Positions 1-5,330 of a DNA stretch of 7,755 bases are shown piece after piece. Origin of the DNA: JAOUEA01 sp040511595 (GTDB lineage: Bacteria > Actinomycetota > UBA4738 > HRBIN12). Positions within the stretch are counted from its first letter, which is position 1. Every line of letters begins with the position of its first letter. Where the stretch lies: NCBI GenBank assembly GCA_040511595.1, contig JBEVGU010000122.1, positions 1 through 7,755 on the forward strand. The letters are read 5' to 3'. A program made the translations under genes and the position numbers. The notes below the pieces were generated by a model, which saw only the letters and a program-made list of their open reading frames with translations, was not told where the DNA came from and searched no databases.

Positions 1-309
1 CACGTCGACGCCACCGTCGACGAGATCGCCGCGAACCGCGACCCCAAAGGGCTCTACAAGAAGGCGCTCGCCGGGGAGATCACGGGCTTCACCGGCGTGG
101 ACGATCCGTACGAGGCGCCGGAGGATCCCGAGATCCACGTCGACACCTTGGTGCAGACCCCAGAGGAGTCGTTGCAGTTCGTGCTGACGCGCCTGAAGGA
201 GCTCGGCCGCATCGACGACGATCGCGTGCTCGTCACCGGCGACCGGGCGCACTCAGGACTCACCGATCTGCGGGTCACCGAGGGCGGCACGGTCGTCAAG
301 GAGCACTGA
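1..309 (+). CDS. cysC: Adenylylsulfate (APS) kinase, C-terminal part (5' end outside window)
   Basis: APS kinase phosphorylates adenosine 5'-phosphosulfate with ATP to give PAPS, the activated sulfate used in assimilation and sulfation. It acts in the cytoplasm. Frame 1 is open from the first base to the TGA at 307-309, giving 102 residues of the C-terminal part. Recognition rests on the family segment RDPKGLYKKALAGEI followed by FTGVDDPYEAPEDPE, a hallmark of the CysC fold that shapes the APS-binding region, and then a final helix with ESLQFVL. The P-loop and N-terminal half lie upstream of the window, so I cannot tell a stand-alone CysC from the kinase domain of a sulfurylase/kinase fusion. 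About 33 residues follow the usual last helix (from GRIDDD onward), a longer tail than I expect. The gene converges on the TreT-like gene with 11 bp between the stop codons. Confidence 0.9.
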   Translation, partial: HVDATVDEIAANRDPKGLYKKALAGEITGFTGVDDPYEAPEDPEIHVDTLVQTPEESLQFVLTRLKELGRIDDDRVLVTGDRAHSGLTDLRVTEGGTVVKEH

Positions 310-320
310 GCTCCCGAGGC

Positions 321-1739
321 TCAGGGGTCGCCGGCGCCGGCGACCCGCACGGCCAGCTCGAGGTGCACGGCGAGGAAGTGCGGCGCGAGGAACCGCGATC
401 GCACCCGCTGCCTCGCCGCGTGGCCGAGCTCGGCGGCGAGCTGTCGGTCACGCACGAGCCGGGTGACCGAGTGCGCGTACGCCTCGAGATCCATCGGGTC
501 GACGAGCAGCCCGCTGCGGCCGTGCTCGATCTGTTCGGCGATGCCCCCGAGGCGGGAGCCGACCACGGGTCGTTCCTTCCACATCGCCTCGCTGACGGTG
601 AGGCCGAACCCTTCGGCGAGGCTCTTCTGTACGACCACGTCGGCCCGCCGCTGCAGTGCGTTCACGATCACGGCGTTCTCGACCAGGTCACGCATGGGCA
701 GGCTCGCGAGATGCGTCCGCGCCTGGTCGTCGGGCCCCAGCGCGTGCCAGTTGTCGCGAACCTCGGCGAGCACCTGGGCGCCCTCGGGATCGTCGGAGAT
801 GCCGTCGACCATCGGACCCGCCAGCACGAGGTGGGCGTCGAGCTCAGCGGGAACGTGCGCCGCGAACCCCGTGAGCACCCCGACGGGATCCTTCAGGCGG
901 TCCCATCGCGAGACCTGCACGACGAGGGGTCCGGTGGGGGGCGCCGGCCGAGCCTCGACCATGGCGGCGCGCGCAGACACCGTGACCGAGGCACCGTCCG
1001 CGAGCGGCACGGTCGGATCACCGATCGGCGCCTCGAGCACCCCTGCCGCCGAGAGCACCGCCTCGACCGTAACGGGGTCGATCGGCACGTTCTTCGGTGA
1101 GCTCGCGTCGATGCACGGCGGCACGATCGCGACACGCGCCCGGTCCAGGCCGTCCCAGACGTAGGCCTCGCGGGTGAATACGACGGCCTCGGCGGCACGG
1201 ACGTCATCGGCCAGGAATGCCCACGCCCGCCGGACCAGATCGTTCGGACGGTCGACGCCCACGTGGCACACCCAGACGACGTGCACCCCGTGTGCCACGA
1301 GCGCGCGGACGAGACCCGCGGTCTGCGGGTCGTGCAGCACGACCACGTCTCCCGGGCGCACCAGCGCCGTGACGGCGTCGAAATTCGCCGCGAGCCCATC
1401 GTCGTAGATCGTCCGCTGGGCGCTCCCCAGGGGCCCGCCGTCGCCCGGAGCGCCGTGCAGCAGGTTGTGGATGCGCTTCGTCACTTCGAAGAACTCGGGG
1501 TTCCCGTCGATCACGAGCCAGCGCGTATGCACCCCACCCCCGGCGACCGCTCCCAGCAACGCGTGCAGGAGCTCGGCGACTCCGCCGCCGTCCGCGGTCG
1601 AATTCACGTGCCACCACGTCCGGCCGTGGAGCGCGATCGCTGCTTCGCCGAGCGCCCGTTCGAACCGGGCTCGGTCTCGTGGCTCGACGAGCTCCGTGAA
1701 CCCATCGGGGGTGCGCGGCTCGATCGGGATCTCGACCAT
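321..1739 (-). CDS. treT: GT4 glycosyltransferase, TreT-like trehalose synthase
   Basis: TreT-type enzymes join glucose from a nucleotide-sugar donor (ADP- or UDP-glucose) to free glucose, forming trehalose in the cytoplasm. The 472-residue product shows the N-terminal signature WWHVNSTADGGGVAELL (42-58), the segment VVWVCHVGVDRP (154-165), and the GT-B C-terminal half with VVQVSRWDRLKDP (273-285). The nucleotide-sugar site has the E-x7-E motif EGFGLTVSE (Glu376 and Glu384), followed by GSRLGGIAEQI (394-404). A linker of about 30 extra residues at roughly 236-268, rich in Ala/Pro/Val, separates the two Rossmann domains; from memory, actinobacterial members often have this. ATG 1739 was chosen although the frame stays open upstream: family similarity starts there, the extension would run into guaB3, and a -10-like box sits 6 nt before it. 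No good Shine-Dalgarno is visible. Trehalose phosphorylase and other GT4 enzymes are related alternatives, so the substrate is inferred. Confidence 0.8.
   Translation of the reverse strand: MVEIPIEPRTPDGFTELVEPRDRARFERALGEAAIALHGRTWWHVNSTADGGGVAELLHALLGAVAGGGVHTRWLVIDGNPEFFEVTKRIHNLLHGAPGDGGPLGSAQRTIYDDGLAANFDAVTALVRPGDVVVLHDPQTAGLVRALVAHGVHVVWVCHVGVDRPNDLVRRAWAFLADDVRAAEAVVFTREAYVWDGLDRARVAIVPPCIDASSPKNVPIDPVTVEAVLSAAGVLEAPIGDPTVPLADGASVTVSARAAMVEARPAPPTGPLVVQVSRWDRLKDPVGVLTGFAAHVPAELDAHLVLAGPMVDGISDDPEGAQVLAEVRDNWHALGPDDQARTHLASLPMRDLVENAVIVNALQRRADVVVQKSLAEGFGLTVSEAMWKERPVVGSRLGGIAEQIEHGRSGLLVDPMDLEAYAHSVTRLVRDRQLAAELGHAARQRVRSRFLAPHFLAVHLELAVRVAGAGDP
325..346. repeat. 22-bp perfect palindrome at the convergent gene ends; possible bidirectional terminator hairpin
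   Basis: GGGTCGCCGGC (325-335) is followed directly by its exact reverse complement, GCCGGCGACCC (336-346). As RNA it could form a stem of at least 9 bp with a 4-nt GCGC loop. It overlaps the last codons of the TreT-like gene (coding VAGAGDP) and begins 15 nt after the cysC stop codon. Neither side has a T-tract, so it is not a classical intrinsic terminator. A transcription-arresting or mRNA 3'-end-protecting hairpin is possible. The palindrome is certain; its function is inferred. Confidence 0.4.
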
Positions 1740-1745
1740 CGGGGC

Positions 1746-1774
1746 ATCATGCCAGCCGCTGCCAGGGCAGTCAG
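1746..1774 (-). promoter_or_regulatory. Candidate leaderless promoter of the TreT-like gene
   Basis: On the minus strand, CTGACT (1774-1769) is followed by a 17-nt spacer and CATGAT (1751-1746). These match TTGACA and TATAAT at four of six positions each. Six nucleotides separate the -10 box from the ATG at 1739, so transcription would begin at or next to the A of the start codon. This fits the absence of a ribosome-binding site. Inferred from sequence only. Confidence 0.5.
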
Positions 1775-1797
1775 GGACGTCTGTTACGCTGCGGCCA
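1768..1797 (+). promoter_or_regulatory. Candidate guaB3-guaA promoter with a possible -26 element
   Basis: TACGCT (1785-1790) fits the actinobacterial -10 pattern TANNNT, and the A at 1797 is a suitable start 7 nt downstream. There is no -35 hexamer at 16-18 nt; the nearest candidate, CTGCCA (1759-1764), has a 20-nt spacer. At the fixed N8 distance lies CAGTCAGGG (1768-1776), agreeing at six of nine positions, including GTCAG, with the TTGTCRGTG element of PafBC/RecA-NDp-type DNA-damage promoters. The element overlaps the -35 of the divergent TreT-like gene, so the two promoters probably compete for polymerase. Confidence 0.45.
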
Positions 1798-1807
1798 TGT
1801 AGGGAGC

Positions 1808-1835
1808 GACGCCCATCGGGAGACCGGTGGGCGTC
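1808..1835 (+). promoter_or_regulatory. Leader hairpin upstream of guaB3 (12-bp stem, GAGA tetraloop)
   Basis: GACGCCCATCGG (1808-1819) pairs with CCGGTGGGCGTC (1824-1835), giving eleven Watson-Crick pairs and one T-G wobble, closed by GAGA (1820-1823), a GNRA tetraloop. It lies in the predicted untranslated leader of guaB3-guaA, about 11 nt after the predicted transcription start and 44 nt before the start codon. Downstream is CTGCGTTTCC with only three Ts, so it could stabilise the mRNA, bind a protein, or act as a weak attenuator. I do not recognise it as a known riboswitch class: there is no multi-stem ligand pocket in this short leader. The structure is well supported; the role is unknown. 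Confidence 0.6.
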
Positions 1836-1870
1836 CTGCGTTTCCGGCGATGACGGGCGAGGCCAGGGGT

Positions 1871-1878
1871 GGGGGAAG
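1871..1878 (+). promoter_or_regulatory. Ribosome-binding site deciding the guaB3 start
   Basis: GGGGGAAG ends one base before the ATG at 1880, placing its G-run 4-5 nt from the start codon. This is acceptable, though close, for a Shine-Dalgarno. The upstream ATG at 1850 is preceded by CGTTTCCGGCG, which has no such match, supporting 1880 as the true start. Confidence 0.5.
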
Positions 1879-1879
1879 C

Positions 1880-3040
1880 ATGGAGTTCGAGATCGGCATC
1901 GGCAAGACGGCACGGAGGGCTTACGGATTCGACGAGGTCGCGATCGTTCCCTCGAGGCGCACGCGCGACCCCGAGGACGTCTCGATCGAGTGGGAGATCG
2001 ACGCCTACACATTCCCGCTGCCGATGATGGCGAGCGCCATGGACGCGGCGGTCTCTCCGTCGACCGCGATCGAGATCGCGAAGATCGGCGGGCTCGCCTG
2101 CTTGAACCTCGAAGGTCTGTGGACCCGGTACGAAGAGCCCGACTCGGTCTACGAGGAGATCGCCTCGCTGCCCGACGAGAAGGCGACCCGCCGCATGCAG
2201 GAGATCTACGCCGAGCCGATCAAGGAGGACCTGATCGGTCGGCGCATCGAGGAGGTCAAAGCGGGCGGCGTCACGACGAGCGCCTCGATCACCCCGCAGC
2301 GGGTCGAGCGGTACGCGAAGCTCGTGCTCGACGCGGGGCTTGACGTCCTCGTGATCCAGGGAACGGTTGTCTCGGGCGAGCACGTCTCGAGCCGACACGA
2401 GCCGCTCAACCTGAAGGAGTTCATCCCTGCGTTCGACATTCCGGTCATCGTCGGGGGATGTGCCTCGTACTCGACCGCCTTGCACCTGATGCGCACGGGC
2501 GCGGTCGGCGTGCTCGTGGGCGTGGGGCCTGGGAACGCCTGCACGACCCGGGGGGTGCTCGGCGTCGGCGTGCCGCAGGCTACCGCGATCGCCGACGCGG
2601 CCGCCGCGCGTCGTGAGCACCAGCACGAGACCGGCCGGTACTGCCACGTGATCGCCGACGGCGGCATGCGGACCGGAGGAGACATCGCCAAGGCGATCGC
2701 CTGCGGGGCCGACGCGGTGATGATCGGCTCGCCGATGACCCGAGCCTACGAGGCGCCGGGACGCGGTTTCCATTGGGGCATGGCGACGTTCCATCCGACG
2801 CTGCCGCGTGGCGCCCGCGTGAAGACGCAGCAGGTCGCCTCGATCAAGGAGATCCTGATGGGTCCGGCGCACGAGAACGACGGCACGTTCAACCTGTTCG
2901 GCGCGCTCGCGACCTCGATGGCGACGACCGGCTACGAGACGATCAAGGAGTTCCAGAAGGCGGAGCTCGTGATCGCCCCGTCGATCAAGACCGAGGGCAA
3001 GACCTACCAGACCCAGCAGCGCGTGGGGATGGGGCACTAG
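1880..3040 (+). CDS. guaB3: GuaB3-family IMP dehydrogenase (no CBS domains)
   Basis: IMP dehydrogenase oxidises IMP to XMP with NAD, the committed step to guanine nucleotides. This 386-residue protein is a TIM-barrel member of the IMPDH/GMP reductase superfamily. Its N-terminus (KTARRAYGFDEVAIVPSRRT, 9-28) and LNLEGLWTRYE (75-85) are typical of the GuaB3 branch. The catalytic Cys221 lies in GPGNACTTRGVLGVGVPQ (216-233), and the IMP-phosphate region ADGGMRTGGD is at 259-268. The CBS (Bateman) pair of canonical GuaB is absent, which explains the shorter length. A cyanobacterial GuaB3 has been characterised as an IMP dehydrogenase; the actinobacterial role is inferred from that and from the guaA neighbour. 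ATG 1880 is preferred over the in-frame ATG at 1850 because it has GGGGGAAG just upstream and begins exactly where family similarity begins; the ten extra residues (MTGEARGGGS) look like translated leader. Confidence 0.93.
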   Translation: MEFEIGIGKTARRAYGFDEVAIVPSRRTRDPEDVSIEWEIDAYTFPLPMMASAMDAAVSPSTAIEIAKIGGLACLNLEGLWTRYEEPDSVYEEIASLPDEKATRRMQEIYAEPIKEDLIGRRIEEVKAGGVTTSASITPQRVERYAKLVLDAGLDVLVIQGTVVSGEHVSSRHEPLNLKEFIPAFDIPVIVGGCASYSTALHLMRTGAVGVLVGVGPGNACTTRGVLGVGVPQATAIADAAAARREHQHETGRYCHVIADGGMRTGGDIAKAIACGADAVMIGSPMTRAYEAPGRGFHWGMATFHPTLPRGARVKTQQVASIKEILMGPAHENDGTFNLFGALATSMATTGYETIKEFQKAELVIAPSIKTEGKTYQTQQRVGMGH

Positions 3041-3044
3041 CCGC

Positions 3045-4589
3045 GTGCCCGAGCCGCGCCCGGTCCTGGTCGTCGACCTCGGGGCGCAGTACGCGCAGCT
3101 GATCGCGCGCCGGGTGCGCGAGGCGCACGTCTACTCCGAGATCGTGCCGCACGACGTGTCGGCCGAGGAGGTTCGAGCGTTGCGGCCGGCCGGGCTGATC
3201 CTGAGCGGGGGGCCGGCGTCGGTCTACGCCGAGGGAGCGCCGCAGGTCGATCCCGGGTTGCTCGAGCTCGGCGTGCCTGTGCTCGGCATCTGCTACGGCC
3301 ACCAGCTGATGGCGCGCGCGCTCGGCGGCGAGGTGGCCGCGACCGGCCAACGGGAGTACGGGGGCACGTCGATGTCGTTCGGCGAGCGCGGGGGAGGATC
3401 GCTGCTCCAGGACCTGCCCCCGACCGACACCGTCTGGATGTCGCACGGTGACGCGGTGACCCGCGCGCCCGAGGGGTTCCGGGTGACCGCGACGACCGAC
3501 CAGATCCCCATCGCTGCGATGGAGGACCCCTCGCGGGGCCTGTTCGCGGTGCAGTTCCACCCCGAGGTCTCGCACACGCCGCGGGGCCAGGACGTGATGA
3601 AGCGATTCCTCTACGACGGGTGTGACCTGCTTCCCGACTGGACGCCCACGAACATCATCGAGGACCAGGTGGCGCGCATCCGGTCGCAGGTGGGCGACGC
3701 CCGGGTGCTGTGCGCGCTGAGCGGCGGGGTCGACTCGGCGGTCGCGGCGCTGCTCGTGCATCGGGCGATCGGCGATCAGCTCACGTGCGTGTTCGTCGAT
3801 CACGGCCTGAACAGGGAAGGGGAGCCGGACCAGGTCGAGGAGACGTTCGCGCGACACTTCCAGGTGCCGCTGGTGCACGTGAAGGCGACCGACCGGTTCC
3901 TCACCCGACTGGCGGGGGTGGTCGACCCCGAGGTCAAGCGGAAGACGATCGGCGAGGAGTTCATCAGGGTCTTCGAGGAGGTCGCTCGGGAGCATTCGGG
4001 GGCGCGGTTCCTCGTGCAGGGCACGCTGTATCCAGACGTGATCGAGTCGGGGTCGAAGACCGCGGCCAACATCAAGAGCCACCACAACGTGGGCGGGTTG
4101 CCCGAGGACATGTCGTTCGAGCTCGTGGAGCCGCTCCGCGACCTGTTCAAGGACGAGGTGCGGGCGGTCGGCGCCGAGCTCGGATTGCCCGAGGAGATCG
4201 TGCAGCGACAGCCGTTCCCGGGGCCGGGGCTCGCCGTGCGCATCGTCGGCGAGGTGAACGCCGAGAACCTCGCGAAGGTGCGAGGGGCGGACGCGGTCGT
4301 GCGCGAGGAGATCCGCCGAGCCGGGCTCGAGCGCTCGACCTGGCAGGCGTTCTGCGTGCTGCTCGCCGACGTGCAGAGCGTCGGCGTCATGGGGGACGGC
4401 CGCACGTACGAGAGTCCGGTGATCGTGCGGGCCGTGACGAGCGAGGACGCGATGACGGCCGACTGGGCGAGGCTGCCCGACGACGTGCTGGATCGGATCG
4501 CCTCGCGCATCGTGCGCGAGGTGCCGGGCGTGAACCGCGTCGCCTACGACATCACCTCCAAGCCTCCGGGCACGATCGAGTGGGAGTGA
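3045..4589 (+). CDS. guaA: GMP synthase (glutamine-hydrolysing)
   Basis: GuaA aminates XMP to GMP using ATP and glutamine-derived ammonia. The 514-residue product has the family's normal length and both halves. The class I glutamine amidotransferase occupies about 1-195, with nucleophile Cys83 in GICYGHQ and the catalytic pair His172/Glu174 in QFHPEVSH. The ATP pyrophosphatase follows, with P-loop SGGVDS (226-231) and VDHGLNREGE (251-260). The C-terminal dimerisation domain contains RQPFPGPGLAVRI (388-400) and ends in the invariant-looking KPPGTIEWE. No catalytic residue is missing. The GTG start at 3045 is only 4 nt after the guaB3 stop codon; the G-rich end of guaB3 (GGGGATGGGG, 3025-3034) can serve as a weak ribosome-binding site, so coupled translation from one transcript is likely. 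GuaB3 would supply its substrate XMP directly. Confidence 0.97.
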   Translation: MPEPRPVLVVDLGAQYAQLIARRVREAHVYSEIVPHDVSAEEVRALRPAGLILSGGPASVYAEGAPQVDPGLLELGVPVLGICYGHQLMARALGGEVAATGQREYGGTSMSFGERGGGSLLQDLPPTDTVWMSHGDAVTRAPEGFRVTATTDQIPIAAMEDPSRGLFAVQFHPEVSHTPRGQDVMKRFLYDGCDLLPDWTPTNIIEDQVARIRSQVGDARVLCALSGGVDSAVAALLVHRAIGDQLTCVFVDHGLNREGEPDQVEETFARHFQVPLVHVKATDRFLTRLAGVVDPEVKRKTIGEEFIRVFEEVAREHSGARFLVQGTLYPDVIESGSKTAANIKSHHNVGGLPEDMSFELVEPLRDLFKDEVRAVGAELGLPEEIVQRQPFPGPGLAVRIVGEVNAENLAKVRGADAVVREEIRRAGLERSTWQAFCVLLADVQSVGVMGDGRTYESPVIVRAVTSEDAMTADWARLPDDVLDRIASRIVREVPGVNRVAYDITSKPPGTIEWE

Positions 4590-4638
4590 TGTCGGCAGCG
4601 GTGTCCGCACGCGCCCGTCGCGATGGGCCGGCCTCGCC

Positions 4639-5271
4639 CTAGGCCACGAGGCGGCGGGCCGTCACGATCAGGCGCTCCGCACTCGAGTACTTGGGGTTGC
4701 ACGTCGTCAACACCAGCGACGGGCGAGGGGTCTGCACGAGGACCCGTCCCGATCCCGCCGAGGGCACCACGAACACTCGGTCGACCTCGTACCGGAACGT
4801 CCCGTACTTCGTGCGGAGCTGGATCCCGTCGCCGGCTCGCAGATCGCCGAGGTCGAAGAACGGGGCCTGGTACGTCGTGCGGTGTCCCGCGATGCCGACG
4901 CGACCCGTCTCGTCCCACGGGTCGGCGGTGTCGGGATAATGGCCGGGCCCGTCCTTCAGGTCCTCGTACCCCGTGCCCTGGACCACCATGAAGTTCACGC
5001 CGATCGCGGGGATCTCGAGCTGCGCGTACGCATCGCCCAGCGGCACCTGCACGGGCGCGGTCGAGGGGTCGGCGGGCCCGGCCTCGAGCTCGTGGCGGAA
5101 CTCGGTCCGCAACTGCTCCTGTGCCGCCGCCGTGTGCAATCCCGTGCCCCACAGCGACCACGCGACGTAGCCGGCGAACCCCGCCGCCACCATGAGACAG
5201 GCCACGCCGAACCAGTGCACGAGCGCGCGCCAGCCGCCCCGCCTCGATGCGCTGTCGTCGTCCTCGCTCAT
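4639..5271 (-). CDS. Class E sortase (LPXTG-type transpeptidase of Actinomycetota)
   Basis: Sortases cleave a C-terminal sorting motif (commonly LAXTG for class E) and attach the protein to the cell wall, or link pilin subunits. The 210-residue product has a short charged cytoplasmic N-terminus, one membrane segment at about 18-42, and an extracellular beta-barrel. The catalytic triad is visible: His130 in GIAGHRTTY, Cys191 in LTTCNPKY, and Arg200 in SSAERLIV. LEIPAIGVN (85-93) and GPGHYPDTADPWD (108-120) are further sortase hallmarks; the class E assignment rests on GPGHYPDTADPWD, YQAPFF and the LTTCNPKYS segment. ATG 5271 is preferred over an in-frame GTG at 5280 because the -10 box overlaps that GTG. 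The gene converges on guaA (49 bp between stop codons) and diverges from uvrD. No protein with a sorting signal is encoded here, so this looks like a housekeeping sortase rather than a pilus-cluster one. Confidence 0.92.
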   Translation of the reverse strand: MSEDDDSASRRGGWRALVHWFGVACLMVAAGFAGYVAWSLWGTGLHTAAAQEQLRTEFRHELEAGPADPSTAPVQVPLGDAYAQLEIPAIGVNFMVVQGTGYEDLKDGPGHYPDTADPWDETGRVGIAGHRTTYQAPFFDLGDLRAGDGIQLRTKYGTFRYEVDRVFVVPSAGSGRVLVQTPRPSLVLTTCNPKYSSAERLIVTARRLVA

Positions 5272-5278
5272 GGCGAAC

Positions 5279-5307
5279 ACGGTACCGTCGCTCGGGACCC
5301 TCGTCGC
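5279..5307 (-). promoter_or_regulatory. Candidate leaderless promoter of the sortase gene
   Basis: On the minus strand, GCGACG (5307-5302, sharing only the GAC core with TTGACA) is followed by 17 nt and TACCGT (5284-5279, matching TANNNT). Seven nucleotides then lead to the ATG at 5271. There is no Shine-Dalgarno upstream, consistent with a leaderless transcript. TACCGT is half of a short palindrome, ACGGTACCGT (5279-5288), of a length expected by chance in such DNA. Confidence 0.45.
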
Positions 5308-5323
5308 CCATCCCTCCTACACT
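5301..5323 (+). promoter_or_regulatory. Candidate leaderless uvrD promoter, with weak PafBC-like element
   Basis: TACACT (5318-5323) fits TANNNT and is followed by 7 nt to the GTG start at 5331, so the mRNA is probably leaderless. A weak -35, GGGACC (5294-5299), lies 18 nt upstream and shares only the GAC core. At N8 spacing, TCGTCGCCC (5301-5309) agrees with TTGTCRGTG at five positions plus the degenerate R, but the final GTG is missing. No LexA box is present. The -35 of the divergent sortase gene lies inside this promoter's spacer. Confidence 0.5.
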
Positions 5324-5330
5324 GCCCTGC

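Noticed and set aside
1850..1879. Earlier in-frame ATG for guaB3
   Set aside because: It adds only MTGEARGGGS, lacks a ribosome-binding site, and family similarity begins at the ATG at 1880.
1740..2012. N-terminal extension of the TreT-like protein (91 extra residues)
   Set aside because: The extension is Arg/Ser/Pro-rich, resembles no family sequence, would overlap guaB3 by over 130 bp, and crosses the promoter region and hairpin.
2985..4610. 541-codon minus-strand frame opposite guaA, and a similar 417-codon frame opposite guaB3 (1784-3037)
   Set aside because: Both are compositional shadows of clearly recognised genes; no family motif, ribosome-binding site or promoter supports them.
4590..4652. 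Intrinsic terminator between the convergent guaA and sortase genes
   Set aside because: Only short alternatives form (GGCCT/AGGCC, 5 bp; GCCTCG/CGAGGC, 6 bp with a 10-nt loop), they exclude one another, and no T-tract follows on either strand.
5247..5330. Earlier in-frame ATG for the helicase
   Set aside because: It would overlap the sortase start and cross both promoters; the extra residues are Arg/Ser/Pro-rich and unlike UvrD N-termini.
5272..5330. LexA (SOS) box upstream of the helicase
   Set aside because: CGAAC occurs near 5274 but the required GTTCG half at N4 spacing is absent; ACGGTACCGT is a 10-bp palindrome of a size expected by chance.
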